A DNA stretch of 64,000 nucleotides from Bauldia sp. (GCA_028284325.1 JANQRX010000004.1:186001-250000); one strand, 5' to 3'; shown: positions 30,401 through 43,080, counted from the stretch's first letter. Notes: generated by a model from the sequence alone, not told the origin. Numbers and translations are program-made.

Positions 30401-31085
30401 CTTCCGCGTCATGGTCGAGCAGAACATCCCCATGAACGCCGGCTGCCTGCGGCCGATCCGCATCGTCCTGCCCGAGGGCTGCATGTTGGCCCCGCGTTAT
30501 CCGGCAGCCGTGGTCGCCGGCAACGTCGAGACCAGTCAGCACGTGGTCGATTGCCTGTTCGGCGCGCTCGGCGTGCTGGCGTCAGCCCAGGGCACGATGA
30601 ACAACCTCACCTTCGGCAACCGCCGCTACCAGTACTACGAGACCATCTGCTCGGGCGCCCCCGCCGGCACGCTGAACGACGGTCGCGGCTTCTCCGGCGC
30701 CGCCGCCGTCCACACCCACATGACCAATTCGCGGCTGACCGATCCCGAGATTCTCGAATACCGGTTCCCGGTGGTGCTGGAGGATTTCCACATCCGCGAG
30801 GGCTCGGGCGGACGGGGCCGGTGGAACGCCGGCGACGGCACCGAGCGCACCATCCGCTTCCTCGAAAAGTCCGATCTCGCCATCCTTGCCTCCCATCGCC
30901 GGGTGGCTCCACACGGGCTCAGGGGCGGTGTGCCCGGCGAGCTCGGCCGCGCCGAGGTGCAACGGCGCGACGGCACCACTGAGACGCTACCGGGCTGCGC
31001 CCAGACCGCGGTCGAGGCCGGTGACAAGGTGATCGTGACCACGCCGACCGGCGGCGGCTTCGGTCGCCAGGGCGAGACCGATTAG
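27408..31085 (+). CDS. 5-oxoprolinase, fused hydantoinase A/B type
   Basis: Predicted ATP-dependent 5-oxoprolinase, which opens 5-oxo-L-proline to glutamate. The 1225 residues join an HyuA half (N-terminal domain with [18 protein letters not shown] at about 11-28, ATPase core with [12 protein letters not shown] near 286 and VAAGGGS near 320) to an HyuB half (from about 700: [20 protein letters not shown] in two parts, [11 protein letters not shown] near 1130). This single-chain layout matches eukaryotic and proteobacterial OplA rather than separate hyuA and hyuB. The start ATG has GGGGG 5 nt upstream. Its stop overlaps that of a convergent acetyltransferase gene. Other substrates of the family (hydantoins, acetone) remain possible. 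Confidence 0.9.
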   Translation: MRSGATTGWDFWIDRGGTFTDVVARAPDGHITARKLLSTNPDAYSDAAVAGIRACLDLAADAPIPPGLIASVKMGTTVATNALLERTGDRTLLLITRGFRDALRIGYQARLDIFAKDIVKPDLLYERVVEVDERVLFDGTVEQEPDEDAVRRDLEAALADGIRSVAIVFMHAWNHPRHERQVAEIAQTVGFDQVSASHAVSPLIKLVGRGDTTVVDAYLSPILRRYVDQLATELSAGGKMPRLMFMQSSGGLTAADLFQGKDAILSGPAGGVVAAIETSRLAGFHAVIGFDMGGTSTDVSHSEGDYERTFESEVAGVRIRAPMMRIHTVAAGGGSLLKYEQGRFQVGPESAGADPGPACYRRGGPLAVTDANLAVGKLLPEYFPAIFGPRRNQPLDAVATRERFRTLAAEIGGDVLVEEIADGFLKIAVENMANAIKKISVARGYDVTTYTLACFGGAGGQHACMVADALGMDSIHIHPHSGVLSAYGMGLADIRASRSRAVLAPLQPGVTDLLDTVEAVLGDQVLEEIARQGIDPEQASVVVRAHLRYDGTDVALPIEVSTGIGAVATRPPDQQLQAQFESQHRRQFGFVFTDKRIVVEAIEVEAVGGGADVVERDLPVEPTTAEPASTTPFYSNGAWHRAGIHLRSELPRGASIVGPALIIEDHQTIVVEPGWRAEITARNHVVLRRHEPRPARIAAGTDADPVMLEVFNNLFMSIAEQMGVTLQNTAHSVNIKERLDFSCAVFDADGRLVANAPHMPVHLGSMDRSVDTVIRQNTGAIAPGDVFALNAPYNGGTHLPDITVCTPVFLSDDADAPDNRIVFWVAARGHHADVGGLAPGSMTPLATNVEQEGVLIDNFQLVEQGRFREDAIRSVLTDHPYPVRNLEQNLADLRAQIAANEKGIRELRRMLDQFGLEVVTAYMGHVQDNAEAAVRDVISRIVDSAFEVQTDQDATIRVRITVDPDTHDAVVDFTGTSDEQATNFNAPEPVTRAAVLYVFRVMVEQNIPMNAGCLRPIRIVLPEGCMLAPRYPAAVVAGNVETSQHVVDCLFGALGVLASAQGTMNNLTFGNRRYQYYETICSGAPAGTLNDGRGFSGAAAVHTHMTNSRLTDPEILEYRFPVVLEDFHIREGSGGRGRWNAGDGTERTIRFLEKSDLAILASHRRVAPHGLRGGVPGELGRAEVQRRDGTTETLPGCAQTAVEAGDKVIVTTPTGGGFGRQGETD

Positions 31086-31630
31086 TCGAGCGCCAGGCGC
31101 ATCACGTGGCGGCGTGTGCCGGCCGGGCCCAGCTCCTCGAAGCCGGCCCGCTTGAACAGCGTCGTCACCCCCATGAACCGGTAACTTGGCGAACTCGGGA
31201 GCACCGGATAGGCCTCGACCACCTCGGCCCCGCCCCTTCGGGCACGTTCGATGGCGGCATCGAGGAGCTGCCGCGACAGCCCCTCACCGCGAAGCGCCCG
31301 CTTGACGTAGAAGCAGGTCAACGACCAGACCGCGTTGGGCCGGTCGGCGAAGTCATCCGGTCCACCCAGCCGCCGATGTTCGGGACGCGGACCGATGGAG
31401 CACCACCCCACCGGTTCGTCGTCGGCGTAGCCGAGGATACCGATCGGCACGCTGCGATCGACGAACGCCTTCAGCCAGCCGCGGCGCACGTCGTTGCTCA
31501 CCTTCGAGGCGCCGCTCGGCTTCGGCCGCCAGACCATGCACCAGCAGTACTTCGGACCGCCCCGCGACGAGAACAGCGTGTCGAGGTCGTCCCAGGTGGT
31601 CGTATCGACGTCGCGGAAGGTGAGGTCCAT
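31082..31630 (-). CDS. GNAT family N-acetyltransferase
   Basis: A 182-residue protein with a GNAT fold: the acetyl-CoA loop is seen as [19 protein letters not shown] (about 116-134, motif A R/Q-x-x-G-x-G/A variant), followed by the typical beta-bulge segment VEAYPVLP and a C-terminal [10 protein letters not shown]. An N-terminal CWCMVW block near 29-34 is shared by a sub-group of uncharacterised bacterial acetyltransferases. Substrate unknown. It converges on the oxoprolinase gene with overlapping stop codons. Confidence 0.82.
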   Translation of the reverse strand: MDLTFRDVDTTTWDDLDTLFSSRGGPKYCWCMVWRPKPSGASKVSNDVRRGWLKAFVDRSVPIGILGYADDEPVGWCSIGPRPEHRRLGGPDDFADRPNAVWSLTCFYVKRALRGEGLSRQLLDAAIERARRGGAEVVEAYPVLPSSPSYRFMGVTTLFKRAGFEELGPAGTRRHVMRLALD

Positions 31631-31648
31631 ACCGCGAGCCTAGCGGAC

Positions 31649-32485
31649 TTAGCGGGTCTCCGCGATCTCGTCGGGAAGCGGCGGCCAGGCAGGGACCGGC
31701 GCGAAGGCGGGCGTCGAGGCGGCACCGGCGACGGAGCCCGTTGGCGTCGGATCGACCTCAGGCATGGCCGCGAAGACGCCGCGGATGGGGTGGCGGCGCG
31801 GTGGCGCAGCACTCGGCGTCGGGCGGCAATAACGGCTGGTGCCGGCCTTGTTGTGGTGGGCGAGATCGACGTGGAAATGGTCGCTGTGGTTGCGCACGCC
31901 CGGCCCGAGCACGGTCTTGAAGTGCTGGCAGGCCGCCGCAAAGGCCTCGCGAAGGAAGCTGCGCGCGTTGACGTCGCCGTTCCAGTCGCGCTTGATCGTC
32001 ACCACGCGGCCGTCGGCGAGCTTGAAGCCGCTGATGTCGATGGCGTTGCCGAACGCGTGCTCCGAGAGGCGCGCGCGCGACTCGTTGTTGCGCCGGCGGC
32101 AGGCATAGGTGCCCATGTGGTTCACCGAGACCACCGGCTGGCCGAACCAGGCGACCGCGGCCGGCTGCACCGCGTGGTACATCCACGATTCCAGCGCCGC
32201 CGTCATCGGGCAGTTGATCACCGCCGACGGCCCGACGGACACGCGCCCGCCGATGATGGCCGAGACCTTGAGCGGGCGGGAAATGCCGCAGGCGCCGCGA
32301 TCCCTCACCCGCGACACGCGCTCGATGTACTGGTTGGGGCGGACGTGACGCCGGACGACGCAGGCGCGTTCCTCGGCATTGCGCCACGCGGCGCGCTTCT
32401 CACCGAACAGCGCCGTGGCGCAGCCGGCGAGCACGAGGGCCACGGCAACGGCGCCGGCCGTCAGATACGCAACACGACGGATCAT
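31649..32485 (-). CDS. Extensin-like family lipoprotein
   Basis: A 278-residue exported protein. The N-terminus has a signal with lipobox LAGC (Cys about 22), so it is probably a lipoprotein. The core (about 45-225) matches the bacterial extensin-like C-terminal domain (DUF family PF06904): four or more conserved Cys (CVVRRHVR, RGACGIS, TYACRRRNN, ACQHF), the SEHAFGNAIDISGF motif near 137-150 and NHSDHFHVD near 205. His and Asp in these motifs resemble D,D-peptidase zinc sites, and a cell-wall role is often suggested but I know of no proof. It lies 18 nt upstream of the acetyltransferase gene. Confidence 0.84.
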   Translation of the reverse strand: MIRRVAYLTAGAVAVALVLAGCATALFGEKRAAWRNAEERACVVRRHVRPNQYIERVSRVRDRGACGISRPLKVSAIIGGRVSVGPSAVINCPMTAALESWMYHAVQPAAVAWFGQPVVSVNHMGTYACRRRNNESRARLSEHAFGNAIDISGFKLADGRVVTIKRDWNGDVNARSFLREAFAAACQHFKTVLGPGVRNHSDHFHVDLAHHNKAGTSRYCRPTPSAAPPRRHPIRGVFAAMPEVDPTPTGSVAGAASTPAFAPVPAWPPLPDEIAETR

Positions 32486-32536
32486 GCGCGCTACTGTCGC
32501 GCGCGCTGGTTAATGGGCGGTTAGAGCGGGCTGAAA

Positions 32537-33439
32537 TCAGACCACCACGACGCCGGTATGCTTGGCCTTGCCCTCGGGCTCGACGTGGATGGCGATGTGG
32601 GCGTCGTCCATGTCGTCCCGCAGCGCCTCCTCGATCCTGTCGCAGATGTCGTGGGCGTCGGAGACCGACATATCGCCGGGAACCACGAGGTGGAACTCGA
32701 TGAAGGTGAGCCGTCCGGCCTGCCGGGTGCGGACGTCGTGGGCCTCGATCGCGCCGTCGGCGTTGTCGGAGATCAGCTGGCGAATCCGGTCCACCATGGC
32801 CGGCGGCGCTGCCTCGTCCATCAGACCGCCGACCGACTGCCGGATCAGGCGCCACCCCTGCCACAGGATGTGGAGGGCGATTCCGGCGGCGAGCAGCGAA
32901 TCGAGAAACAGCCAGCCCGTCAGGAGCACCAGCACGAGGCCGGCGACCACGCCCACCGAGGTCAGAACGTCGGTGAAGAGATGCATGCCGTCGGCTGCGA
33001 GCGCCGGCGAGCGCCGCGCCCTGCCCTGGCGGATGAGGACGAACGCCCAGACGCCATTGACGACCGAGGCCGCGATGTTGACCGCCAGGCCGGCCGCGGG
33101 ATCGTCGAGCGGTTGCGGATTGTTGAAGCTCGCCCACGCCGCCGAGAAGATCGCCAGCGCCGCGAGCACGATCAGCACCCCCTCGATCACGACCGAGAAG
33201 TATTCGACCTTGTGGTGGCCGAACGGATGGCTGTCGTCGGCGGGCCTGGCGCTGTAGCGGATTGCTGCCAGCGTGATCACCGCGGTCGCGATGTTGACCA
33301 GGCTTTCCAGCGCGTCGGAGAACAGCGCCACCGAACCGGTGAGCTGCCAGGCGACGAGCTTCATCGCCAGCACCGCCAGTCCGACACCGATGCTGATGAC
33401 GGCAAGCGTCCCCGTGCTGACGGAGCGGCGTTCGGCCAT
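32537..33439 (-). CDS. Cation diffusion facilitator family exporter
   Basis: An inner-membrane antiporter that exports divalent metals such as Zn2+ or Fe2+ against protons. From ATG 33439 it has 300 residues: six membrane helices (about 12-200), metal-site residues in FSDALESLVN (helix 2) and DGMHLFTD (helix 5), HPFGHHK in the loop after helix 2, and a cytoplasmic dimerisation domain (about 205-290) with FIEFHLVVPGDMSVSDAHDI. The helix 2/5 pattern is D..../H...D, typical for zinc- or iron-type CDFs; the metal cannot be decided. A 13-codon upstream extension is possible but adds no conserved residues. Confidence 0.88.
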   Translation of the reverse strand: MAERRSVSTGTLAVISIGVGLAVLAMKLVAWQLTGSVALFSDALESLVNIATAVITLAAIRYSARPADDSHPFGHHKVEYFSVVIEGVLIVLAALAIFSAAWASFNNPQPLDDPAAGLAVNIAASVVNGVWAFVLIRQGRARRSPALAADGMHLFTDVLTSVGVVAGLVLVLLTGWLFLDSLLAAGIALHILWQGWRLIRQSVGGLMDEAAPPAMVDRIRQLISDNADGAIEAHDVRTRQAGRLTFIEFHLVVPGDMSVSDAHDICDRIEEALRDDMDDAHIAIHVEPEGKAKHTGVVVV

Positions 33440-33626
33440 GCGGATCCCCGGTGCTGGCGGCGCTGCCGAGAAAGGCACGGCGGCGCGCCCTCAATAGGCG
33501 CTGCGGCGAACGGTCTCAACCGTTACGACTATGGACGCGGGTCCGCGGGCCGCCGGGCGTCGACCGGATACAAAACTATCCACAGGACGCGCCAAGTCGT
33601 TCCAACACTCGGGCCGAAATGAGTGT

Positions 33627-33654
33627 GCAACGCAACAAGAACCGTGCGTTGCAG
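33627..33654. repeat. Inverted repeat ahead of the small membrane peptide gene
   Basis: TGCAACGCA (33627-33635) and TGCGTTGCA (33646-33654) form a perfect 9-bp dyad with a 10-bp centre. It lies just upstream of a possible promoter for the small gene at 33723 and may be an operator. Confidence 0.4.
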
Positions 33655-33666
33655 CATCGAATTCGT

Positions 33667-33695
33667 TTCCCGGCCGTGCCCTCACCGACTAGACT
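33667..33695 (+). promoter_or_regulatory. Possible promoter of the small membrane peptide gene
   Basis: TTCCCG (33667-33672) and TAGACT (33690-33695) have a 17-bp spacer and would start transcription about 20 bp before the small reading frame. The -35 match is poor, so this is tentative. Confidence 0.3.
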
Positions 33696-33722
33696 TCACT
33701 GTCAGGAAGGATGCGGGAGACC

Positions 33723-33812
33723 ATGAACATGAGCATAGTCCGACCGATCCAGGCCCTCGTTGTCTTCGCTGCGTTTGTTTTCGTCGGCGCGATCGTCATC
33801 GGGGCACTCTAA
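33723..33812 (+). CDS. 29-residue single-helix membrane peptide
   Basis: ATG 33723 opens a frame of 29 codons plus TAA: a short polar start (MNMSIVRPIQ), then an unbroken hydrophobic stretch of about 17 residues (ALVVFAAFVFVGAIVIG). GGGAG lies 5 nt upstream of the start. The frame is followed at 32 nt by a textbook intrinsic terminator, and a dyad and a possible promoter lie upstream, so it looks like a complete small transcription unit. The membrane peptide could act on a neighbour such as TrkH, as small regulatory peptides do for transporters, but that is a guess. No named family recognised. Confidence 0.62.
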   Translation: MNMSIVRPIQALVVFAAFVFVGAIVIGAL

Positions 33813-33843
33813 GAAACAGAACAATTGCCGAAGCGAATTTCGA

Positions 33844-33876
33844 GGCCGGACCGCAGCCCTGCGGTCCGGCCTTTTT
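33844..33876 (+). terminator. Strong intrinsic terminator
   Basis: A perfect 13-bp stem (GGCCGGACCGCAG / CTGCGGTCCGGCC) with a CC centre is followed by five T on the plus strand. It ends the transcript of the small membrane peptide gene. The minus strand has no U run after the stem, so it does not serve trkH, which ends on the other side. Confidence 0.9.
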
Positions 33877-33891
33877 CATGGCGCGCACCGA

Positions 33892-35340
33892 TCAGCGGTA
33901 GAAGCTCGGCATGAACAGGATCAGGAGGCTCATGATTTCGAGCCGCCCCATGATCATGGCGAGCGGCAGCAGGATCTTCACGCTCTCCGGCAGGTCCTGA
34001 TAGGTGCCTGATGGTCCGATCTCCGGCACCACGCCGGGGCCGATGTTGCCGACCGCCGCAATCGCGGCCGATAGCGCCAGGTCGACATCGAGTCCCAACA
34101 GGCTGAGGACGATCGCAAGCGCCGCAAACGACGCCAGGAACAGGAACAGGAACGTGCCGACCGATGCCGCCTGCTCGTCATCGACGACCCGGTCGCCGTA
34201 GCGCAACGGACTGATGACGTGGGGATGGAAGATGCGCCGCACATGCTGGAGCGCGACGGCGAACAGGATGTGGAACCGGAACGTCTTGATGCCGCCGGTC
34301 GTGGAGCCGGAGCAGCCGCCGAGGAAACTCATCAGGAAGACGAGCATCGCCGCAAACGATCCCCACGCGACATAGTCCGACGAGGCGTAGCCGGTGGTGG
34401 TGACGATCGCCACAACGGTGAAGGCCGCCTTGGTCACCGCCTGCGACAGGGGCATGCCGCCGGACAGCATCGCCCAGGCCACGAGCACCGAACTCAGGAC
34501 GATCAGGATCGCCAGGAACGTGTAGACCTGCGGCTCGACCCGCTGGCGCAACGGCAGCGGGCGGAAGAGACGGATATAGGCGAGAAACGGCAACGCCCCG
34601 CCAATCATGAAGACGATCGCGGTCCACTCGATGGCCGCGCTGTCGAAGGCGGCGAACGACATGTCGTGGGTGGAGTAGCCGCCGGTGCACACGGTGGTGA
34701 AGGCGTGGTTGAGCGCGTCGAACACGGTCATCCCGAACGACCAGTAGGCGATGAAGCAGGCGACCGTCATCGCCACATAGATCGAGACCACGGTGACGGC
34801 GACGCTGCGCAACCGCGGCATGGTCTTGTCGGAACTGTCGGACGACTCAAGGCGAAACAGCGCCAGGCCGCCGATGCGCAGGAAGGGCAGGATCACGATC
34901 GCCAGGCCGATGATCCCGACCCCGCCGATCCACTGCATGGTCGAACGCCACAACAGGATCGAGCGCGGCAGCGCGTCGAGCCCCGACATCACCGTCGCCC
35001 CGGTGGTCGTCAGGCCCGAGACGGCCTCGAAGTAGGCCTCGACCGGCGAGAGGCCGATGCGTTCATCGACGAACGGCAGCGCTGCGAACACCGGCACCAC
35101 CACCCACGCCACCACGGTTAAGAGCGCGGCGTCACGGAACCTGAGATCGAAGGCGCGCCCCTTGGTGGTGAGCACGCAGGCACCGGCGACGGCGCCGGTG
35201 ATCGTGGCCACGGTCGCGAAATCGCCGGCGAGCCCGTCATTGAAGCCCAAGGCGACCAGCGCCATCAGGGCTTGCGCGACGGCAATCGCCGCCAGAATCC
35301 AGCCAAGGGTGAGAACGGTCGGCCAGATTTTCGGCAGCAC
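33892..35340 (-). CDS. trkH: Trk-type potassium uptake protein TrkH
   Basis: The pore-forming subunit of a Trk/Ktr potassium uptake system in the inner membrane. I start at GTG 35340 because GGAGGG lies 9 nt upstream, giving 482 residues, the usual TrkH length. About ten to twelve helices are present with four filter-like glycine loops: SGLTTTGATVM (about 107), TTVCTGGYSTHD (about 225), TVVAIVTTTGYASSDY (about 330) and AAVGNIGPGVVP (about 440). The longer frame to 35562 adds an arginine-rich lead with no membrane segment. The TrkA partner is not in the window. Confidence 0.92.
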   Translation of the reverse strand: MLPKIWPTVLTLGWILAAIAVAQALMALVALGFNDGLAGDFATVATITGAVAGACVLTTKGRAFDLRFRDAALLTVVAWVVVPVFAALPFVDERIGLSPVEAYFEAVSGLTTTGATVMSGLDALPRSILLWRSTMQWIGGVGIIGLAIVILPFLRIGGLALFRLESSDSSDKTMPRLRSVAVTVVSIYVAMTVACFIAYWSFGMTVFDALNHAFTTVCTGGYSTHDMSFAAFDSAAIEWTAIVFMIGGALPFLAYIRLFRPLPLRQRVEPQVYTFLAILIVLSSVLVAWAMLSGGMPLSQAVTKAAFTVVAIVTTTGYASSDYVAWGSFAAMLVFLMSFLGGCSGSTTGGIKTFRFHILFAVALQHVRRIFHPHVISPLRYGDRVVDDEQAASVGTFLFLFLASFAALAIVLSLLGLDVDLALSAAIAAVGNIGPGVVPEIGPSGTYQDLPESVKILLPLAMIMGRLEIMSLLILFMPSFYR

Positions 35341-35446
35341 GGCCGATTGCCCTCCAGACGGCACCGATTCGGCGGGCAGGTCGCCCGCGGCAGGCCGCCC
35401 GTTTAACGCAGTTTGCTTCGCTTGTCCCCGGTGGACGCGGCCGCGA

Positions 35447-36240
35447 TCACCACGCGATCGCCTTGCCGTCGCGGAAGAACCCGCCCGTCGGCCGGGCGGG
35501 GTCGAGCGCCGGGGCAACCACGGAAGCCGCGCCCTGGGCAACGTCGCGGCTCGCGCCCGCACCGCCCATGCGCGTGCGCACCCAGCCCGGGCAGACGGCG
35601 TTGACGGTGATGTCGCGCGACGCGAGTTGGCGCGCCAGGATCTTCACGTAGGCGTTCACCGCGGCCTTGGAGACCCCGTAGGCCGAGCGCCGCCAGCCGT
35701 CCTGATCGCTCATGCCCCTTTCGACCGACGCGATGAACGCGGCGACGAGTGCATCGAGCCCGGCGCGGTCGAGATCGTCGGCGAGAAACCGCGCGCGAAG
35801 CGCATCGCTGTAGCCGGTAAGCTCGCCCATGCCGCTGGAGACGAAGATGATGGCGCCGCCATCGCGCACCAACGGCAGGACCGCCTCGGTGAATGCGACC
35901 GTGGCGGTGTAGTTCGTCGCCAGCGTGTTGCGCGCCACGTCGGCGTCGAAACCGTCGAGCAGAACCGCGGCATTGTTGACGAGGAGATCGAGCTTGACGC
36001 CGGACCCGGCGAGATCGGCGGCGACGCGCGCGACCTGCTGCGGTTCGGTCAGGGAAAGCTCCACCACGTCGACCGCATGGCCGCGCTCGCGGATCGGGGC
36101 CACGGCCTTCTCGCCGTCGGCCACGTCGCGCGAGGCCGCGAGGATGCGGTAGCCCTCCTCCGCGAGACGGTCGGCGGTGGCGAGGCCGATCCCACGGTTG
36201 GCGCCGGTGACCAGGGCGATCGGTTGGGGTGTCTCATTCA

Positions 36241-36241
<1 letters not shown>
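35447..36241 (-). CDS. Short-chain dehydrogenase/reductase
   Basis: An NAD(P)-dependent SDR of 264 residues. The nucleotide loop TGANRGIG is at about 13-20, LLVNNAAVL near 87, the catalytic Ser in FVSSGMGEL near 134 and YGVSK (catalytic Tyr/Lys) near 188. A longer segment between Ser and Tyr than in classical SDRs resembles the plant/human carbonyl-reductase-like group. ATG 36241 overlaps the metH stop (TGATG), so it is the last gene of the sahR-metF-metH unit. Its substrate and any link to one-carbon metabolism are unknown. Confidence 0.85.
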
Positions 36242-39957
<3,716 letters not shown>

Positions 39958-39967
39958 CGGATCGACC

Positions 39968-40885
39968 TCAGGCCGCCGCTTCGCTCGGCACCGGCGACAC
40001 CGGCCGCAAACCGAGCAGATGGCAGATGGCGTACACCAGATCGGCGCGGTTCATGGTGTAGAAGTGAAAGCGCGTCACGCCGCGGTCGACCAGATCGAAG
40101 ACTTGCTCGGCGGCGACCGCGGCAGCGACGAGTTGCTGGGTCTGCGGATCGTCGTCGAGGCCTTCGAAGCGCTCCGCCAGCCAGTCGGGCACCGAGGCGC
40201 TGGCGCGCTCAGCAAACCGGGCGACCTGCTTGAAATTGTGCACCGGGATGATGCCGGGCACGATCGGCAGGTCGATGCCGGCCGCCCGCGCGCGCTCGAC
40301 AAAGCGCTCAAAGAGGTCGTTGTCGAAGAAGAACTGGGTGATCGCCTGGTCGGCGCCGGCATCCGCCTTGCGCTTGAGGTTGTCGATGTCGGCGTCGAGC
40401 GACCCGCTGTCGGGATGCCCCTCGGGATAGGTGGCCACCGAGACCTCGAAGTCGCCGAGCGCCTTGATCCCGGCGACCAGCGCCGCGGAGTCGGCATAAC
40501 CGTCCGGGTGCGGCACATAGGGCGTGCCGGCGCCCGTCGCCGGATCGCCGCGCAGCGCTACGATGTGGCGGACACCGACATCGCGATAGGCGCGGATCAC
40601 GTCGTCCACCTCGTCGCGGGTGGCATCGACGCAGGTCAGATGAGCCGCTGTGGTCAGCGCGGTTTCGGCGAGGATGCGTTCCACGGTCGCGTGGGTGCGG
40701 GCGCGCGTGGAACCGCCGGCCCCGTAGGTCACTGACACGTAGCGCGGCCGTAGCGGCGCAAGGCGCATGACCGACCGCCACAGGGTCTCGGCCATCGCTT
40801 CGGTCTTCGGCGGGAAAAACTCGAAGGACACCGCGAGGTCCGCAGTGCGTGCATACCGGCTGGGCTGATGCGTGGATGTCGTCAT
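39968..40885 (-). CDS. metF: 5,10-methylenetetrahydrofolate reductase
   Basis: MetF is the FAD enzyme that makes the 5-methyl-THF used by MetH. The 305 residues include [12 protein letters not shown] near 20-31 (catalytic Glu), [14 protein letters not shown] near 51, AHLTCVD near 81, ALRGDPATG near 109 and the C-terminal [11 protein letters not shown] near 275. It overlaps the stop of the upstream regulator gene (ATGA) and is followed by metH, so the methyl donor and the methyl transfer enzymes are made from one message. Confidence 0.95.
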   Translation of the reverse strand: MTTSTHQPSRYARTADLAVSFEFFPPKTEAMAETLWRSVMRLAPLRPRYVSVTYGAGGSTRARTHATVERILAETALTTAAHLTCVDATRDEVDDVIRAYRDVGVRHIVALRGDPATGAGTPYVPHPDGYADSAALVAGIKALGDFEVSVATYPEGHPDSGSLDADIDNLKRKADAGADQAITQFFFDNDLFERFVERARAAGIDLPIVPGIIPVHNFKQVARFAERASASVPDWLAERFEGLDDDPQTQQLVAAAVAAEQVFDLVDRGVTRFHFYTMNRADLVYAICHLLGLRPVSPVPSEAAA

Positions 40886-41892
40886 GCGACCTCGCGCGGT
40901 TCGGTCACGCCGTCGGCGACCTCGATGCGCCGGTCGCGCGCGAGCCAGATGATCACGTCGAGTTCGGCACTCGAATCGGGGAAGTCCTTGATCCCGTCCA
41001 TGTCGAGCGCGGCGGCGTCGAGCCAGCGGCGCATCGCCTCCGGATCGACGCCGAGGCGACGGTGGGCGTGCTGCTCGCGCAGGAACTCCAGATCGTGCGG
41101 CGCGAAATCGACGATCAGCAGCCGGCCGCCCGGACGCAGGACGCGCGCCGCCTCCTGCACCGCCTGCCGCGGATGGTCGAGAAAATGGAGCACCTGATGG
41201 ATGACCACCAGATCGAAGGTGTTGCGCCCGAAAGGCAGATTGCGGATGTCGCCGAGGCGCACCTGCGCGTGGGGAAGGACGGCGCGATCAAGATTGGCGC
41301 GCGCGACCGCGAGCATGTCGTGGGAGGAGTCGATGCCCACCGCCCGCTCGTAGAGCGGCTGCAGCAGGTCCAGCATGCGCCCGGTCCCGGTGCCGAGGTC
41401 GAGCATGGCGTTGACGGGTCGATTGCCCAGCGCCGCCACGATCCCCTCCTCCACGGCGGCATCGTCGACATGGAGCGAACGGATGGTGTCCCAGTCGGCG
41501 GCGGCCTTGGCGAAATAGGCGGCGGCCGCCGCGGCCTGCGCGTCCTTGACCTGGGCCAGATGGTCTGCGTCGCGCAGGAAGACCGGGTCGGCGGGATCGA
41601 TGCCCGACAGCACCCGCCGCGCCAGGGTCGCCCGCGCACCGTCGTCGCACAGGCGATAGAAGACCCATGCCCCCTCCGGATAGCGCTCGATCAGCCCGGC
41701 CTCGGTCAGGAGGCGCAGATGACGGGAAATCCGCGGCTGCGACTGGCCGAGGATCGCCGTCAGATCCTTGACGGTCAGTTCGCTCGCCGACAGGAGCGCG
41801 AGCACGCGCAGGCGGGTCTCCTCGCCCACGGCCTTGAGCAGGATCAGCGCCTCGTCGAACGGCACCATCTGGTCGATCTTGGGATATGACAT
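40882..41892 (-). CDS. sahR: SahR-type ArsR regulator fused to SAM methyltransferase domain
   Basis: An ArsR-family winged helix (about 10-95, with QSQPRISRHLRLLTEAGL as recognition helix) fused to a class I SAM-binding domain (about 130-250, LDLGTGTGRMLDLL and VIHQVLHFLDHP). This architecture, the downstream metF-metH and the palindrome at its start fit SahR, known from comparative genomics as a repressor of the SAM/SAH cycle that senses S-adenosylhomocysteine. ATG 41892 lies inside the operator and close behind a TATAAA -10 box, so the true start may be leaderless or be the ATG at 41868 (MVPFDEAL). The identification rests on family and context. Confidence 0.8.
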   Translation of the reverse strand: MSYPKIDQMVPFDEALILLKAVGEETRLRVLALLSASELTVKDLTAILGQSQPRISRHLRLLTEAGLIERYPEGAWVFYRLCDDGARATLARRVLSGIDPADPVFLRDADHLAQVKDAQAAAAAAYFAKAAADWDTIRSLHVDDAAVEEGIVAALGNRPVNAMLDLGTGTGRMLDLLQPLYERAVGIDSSHDMLAVARANLDRAVLPHAQVRLGDIRNLPFGRNTFDLVVIHQVLHFLDHPRQAVQEAARVLRPGGRLLIVDFAPHDLEFLREQHAHRRLGVDPEAMRRWLDAAALDMDGIKDFPDSSAELDVIIWLARDRRIEVADGVTEPREVA

Positions 41893-41906
41893 AAAGATAT
41901 GTTTAT
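41891..41906. promoter_or_regulatory. SahR-like operator
   Basis: ATAAAGATATGTTTAT is a near-perfect 16-bp palindrome (ATAAA at one end, TTTAT at the other) that matches the type of site described for SahR in alphaproteobacteria. It overlaps both a TATAAA -10 element (41907-41902, minus strand) and the ATG at 41892, so binding would block initiation of the sahR-metF-metH message. Confidence 0.65.
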
Positions 41907-41994
41907 ACGTTGTAGTCGGGCGGCGCAATATGTCGCGCTTGACTCACGTCCGGCCGCTAATTAACCGGGATGTTAAATATCAGGGTCCAACGAC

Positions 41995-42321
41995 ATGCCC
42001 CAAATCGACCTGCCCACCGTGTTTTCCGCGCTTGCCGACCCCACCCGGCTGGCCATTGTCGAGCGCCTGCTCGCCGAGGGCGAACGCTCCGCCGGCGAGA
42101 TCGCCGAGCCGTTCGCCATGAGCAAGCCGGCGATCTCCAAACACCTCAGGGTGTTGGAACAGGCCGGCCTGATCGAACGCAAGGTGGTGCGCCAGTGGCG
42201 CGTCTGCCGCGTGCGCCCGGAAGCGATCCGCGCCGTCGACGACTGGATGCAGCGCTACCGCGCCTTCTGGACCGATTCCTTCGAGCGCCTCGACAAGCTG
42301 CTGGCGAAATCCGAGCATTAA
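41995..42321 (+). CDS. ArsR family regulator (SdpR-like)
   Basis: A 108-residue winged-helix repressor of the metal-independent ArsR branch: ALADPTRLAIVERL (about 11-24) then AMSKPAISKHLRVLEQAGL as recognition helix (about 42-60). None of the Cys clusters of metal-sensing ArsR proteins is present. It lies divergent to sahR and directly upstream of an AHSA1-domain gene, a very common pairing in which the regulator controls its partner. The ligand is unknown. Confidence 0.88.
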   Translation: MPQIDLPTVFSALADPTRLAIVERLLAEGERSAGEIAEPFAMSKPAISKHLRVLEQAGLIERKVVRQWRVCRVRPEAIRAVDDWMQRYRAFWTDSFERLDKLLAKSEH

Positions 42322-42351
42322 GCTGTATCGACTTTCAGGTTAGGAGCGACC

Positions 42352-42831
42352 GTGAACGACACCCTGAACAGCGCCGGCGGGGTGCACGAAGAATCCGCCG
42401 ACGATCGCACACTGGTGCTGGAGCGCGTCTTCAAGGCGCCGACCGACAAGGTGTTCGCCGCGTGGACCGATCCGCAAATCCTCGTCCAGTGGTGGGGCCC
42501 GGAGGGATTGTCGATCCCCGAATGCGACCTCGACGTGCGCCCCGGCGGCGCGTGGACGACCACCATGGCCGGCAAGGACGGCATGCAGCTGGTGGTGTCC
42601 GGCGTCTACCGCGAGGTTTCGCCGCCGACGCGGCTGGTCATGACCTGGGCCTGGCAGCAGGAGGACGGCACCCGCGGCCACGAGACGGAAATCGTGGTGA
42701 CGCTGGAGGAGGTACCGGAAGGCACCCGGCTCAAGCTGGTACAGAGCGTGTTCCAGAGCGTCGAGCAGCGCGACAACCACGACATGGGCTGGCAGTCGAC
42801 CTTCAACGATCTCGACCGGGTGTTGGGGTAG
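42352..42831 (+). CDS. SRPBCC (AHSA1) domain protein
   Basis: A 159-residue START-like protein: LVLERVFKAPTDKVFAAWTD (about 20-39) and LVMTWAWQQEDGT near 95 are typical of the activator-of-Hsp90 homology 1 fold, which forms a hydrophobic ligand cavity. Start is GTG 42352 with GGAG 6 nt upstream. It follows the ArsR gene by 30 nt and is presumably co-transcribed. No enzyme activity can be assigned. Confidence 0.86.
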   Translation: MNDTLNSAGGVHEESADDRTLVLERVFKAPTDKVFAAWTDPQILVQWWGPEGLSIPECDLDVRPGGAWTTTMAGKDGMQLVVSGVYREVSPPTRLVMTWAWQQEDGTRGHETEIVVTLEEVPEGTRLKLVQSVFQSVEQRDNHDMGWQSTFNDLDRVLG

Positions 42832-43051
42832 GCGCACCTCAGACGGCGCGCGGATCGGCGCCGTAGCGGTTCGCGCTCGCGTTCTACAGCGGCCTTCAGC
42901 TGCATCACAGCAACATCGCGGCCGTTGCCCTGCATCGGTGGAACTCACCAGCCGAACTGAACTGCAGTGGAATGTGGCTCCTCCGCTGTGGGTTCAGCAC
43001 TGATCCGAGGTGAACAGGACGCGCCGAATCGGGCAAACTAGAGATCAAGCA

Positions 43052-43080
43052 TTGTTCTCTTTTTGTTCTCAGGTTAGAGT
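43052..43080 (+). promoter_or_regulatory. Methyltransferase promoter with direct repeat
   Basis: TTGTTC (43052-43057) and TAGAGT (43075-43080) have a 17-bp spacer and lie 23 bp before the methyltransferase gene. The heptamer TGTTCTC occurs twice (43053-43059, 43064-43070) between and over these elements, 11 bp apart, and could bind a regulator on one helix face. No controller (C-protein) gene is seen nearby. The 42832-43051 stretch before it holds nothing I can name. Confidence 0.45.

Noticed and set aside
28305-30542. A 745-codon frame opposite the 5-oxoprolinase gene
   Set aside because: Pure antisense of a well-supported enzyme, with low-complexity Asp/Gly/His/Arg content and no motif.
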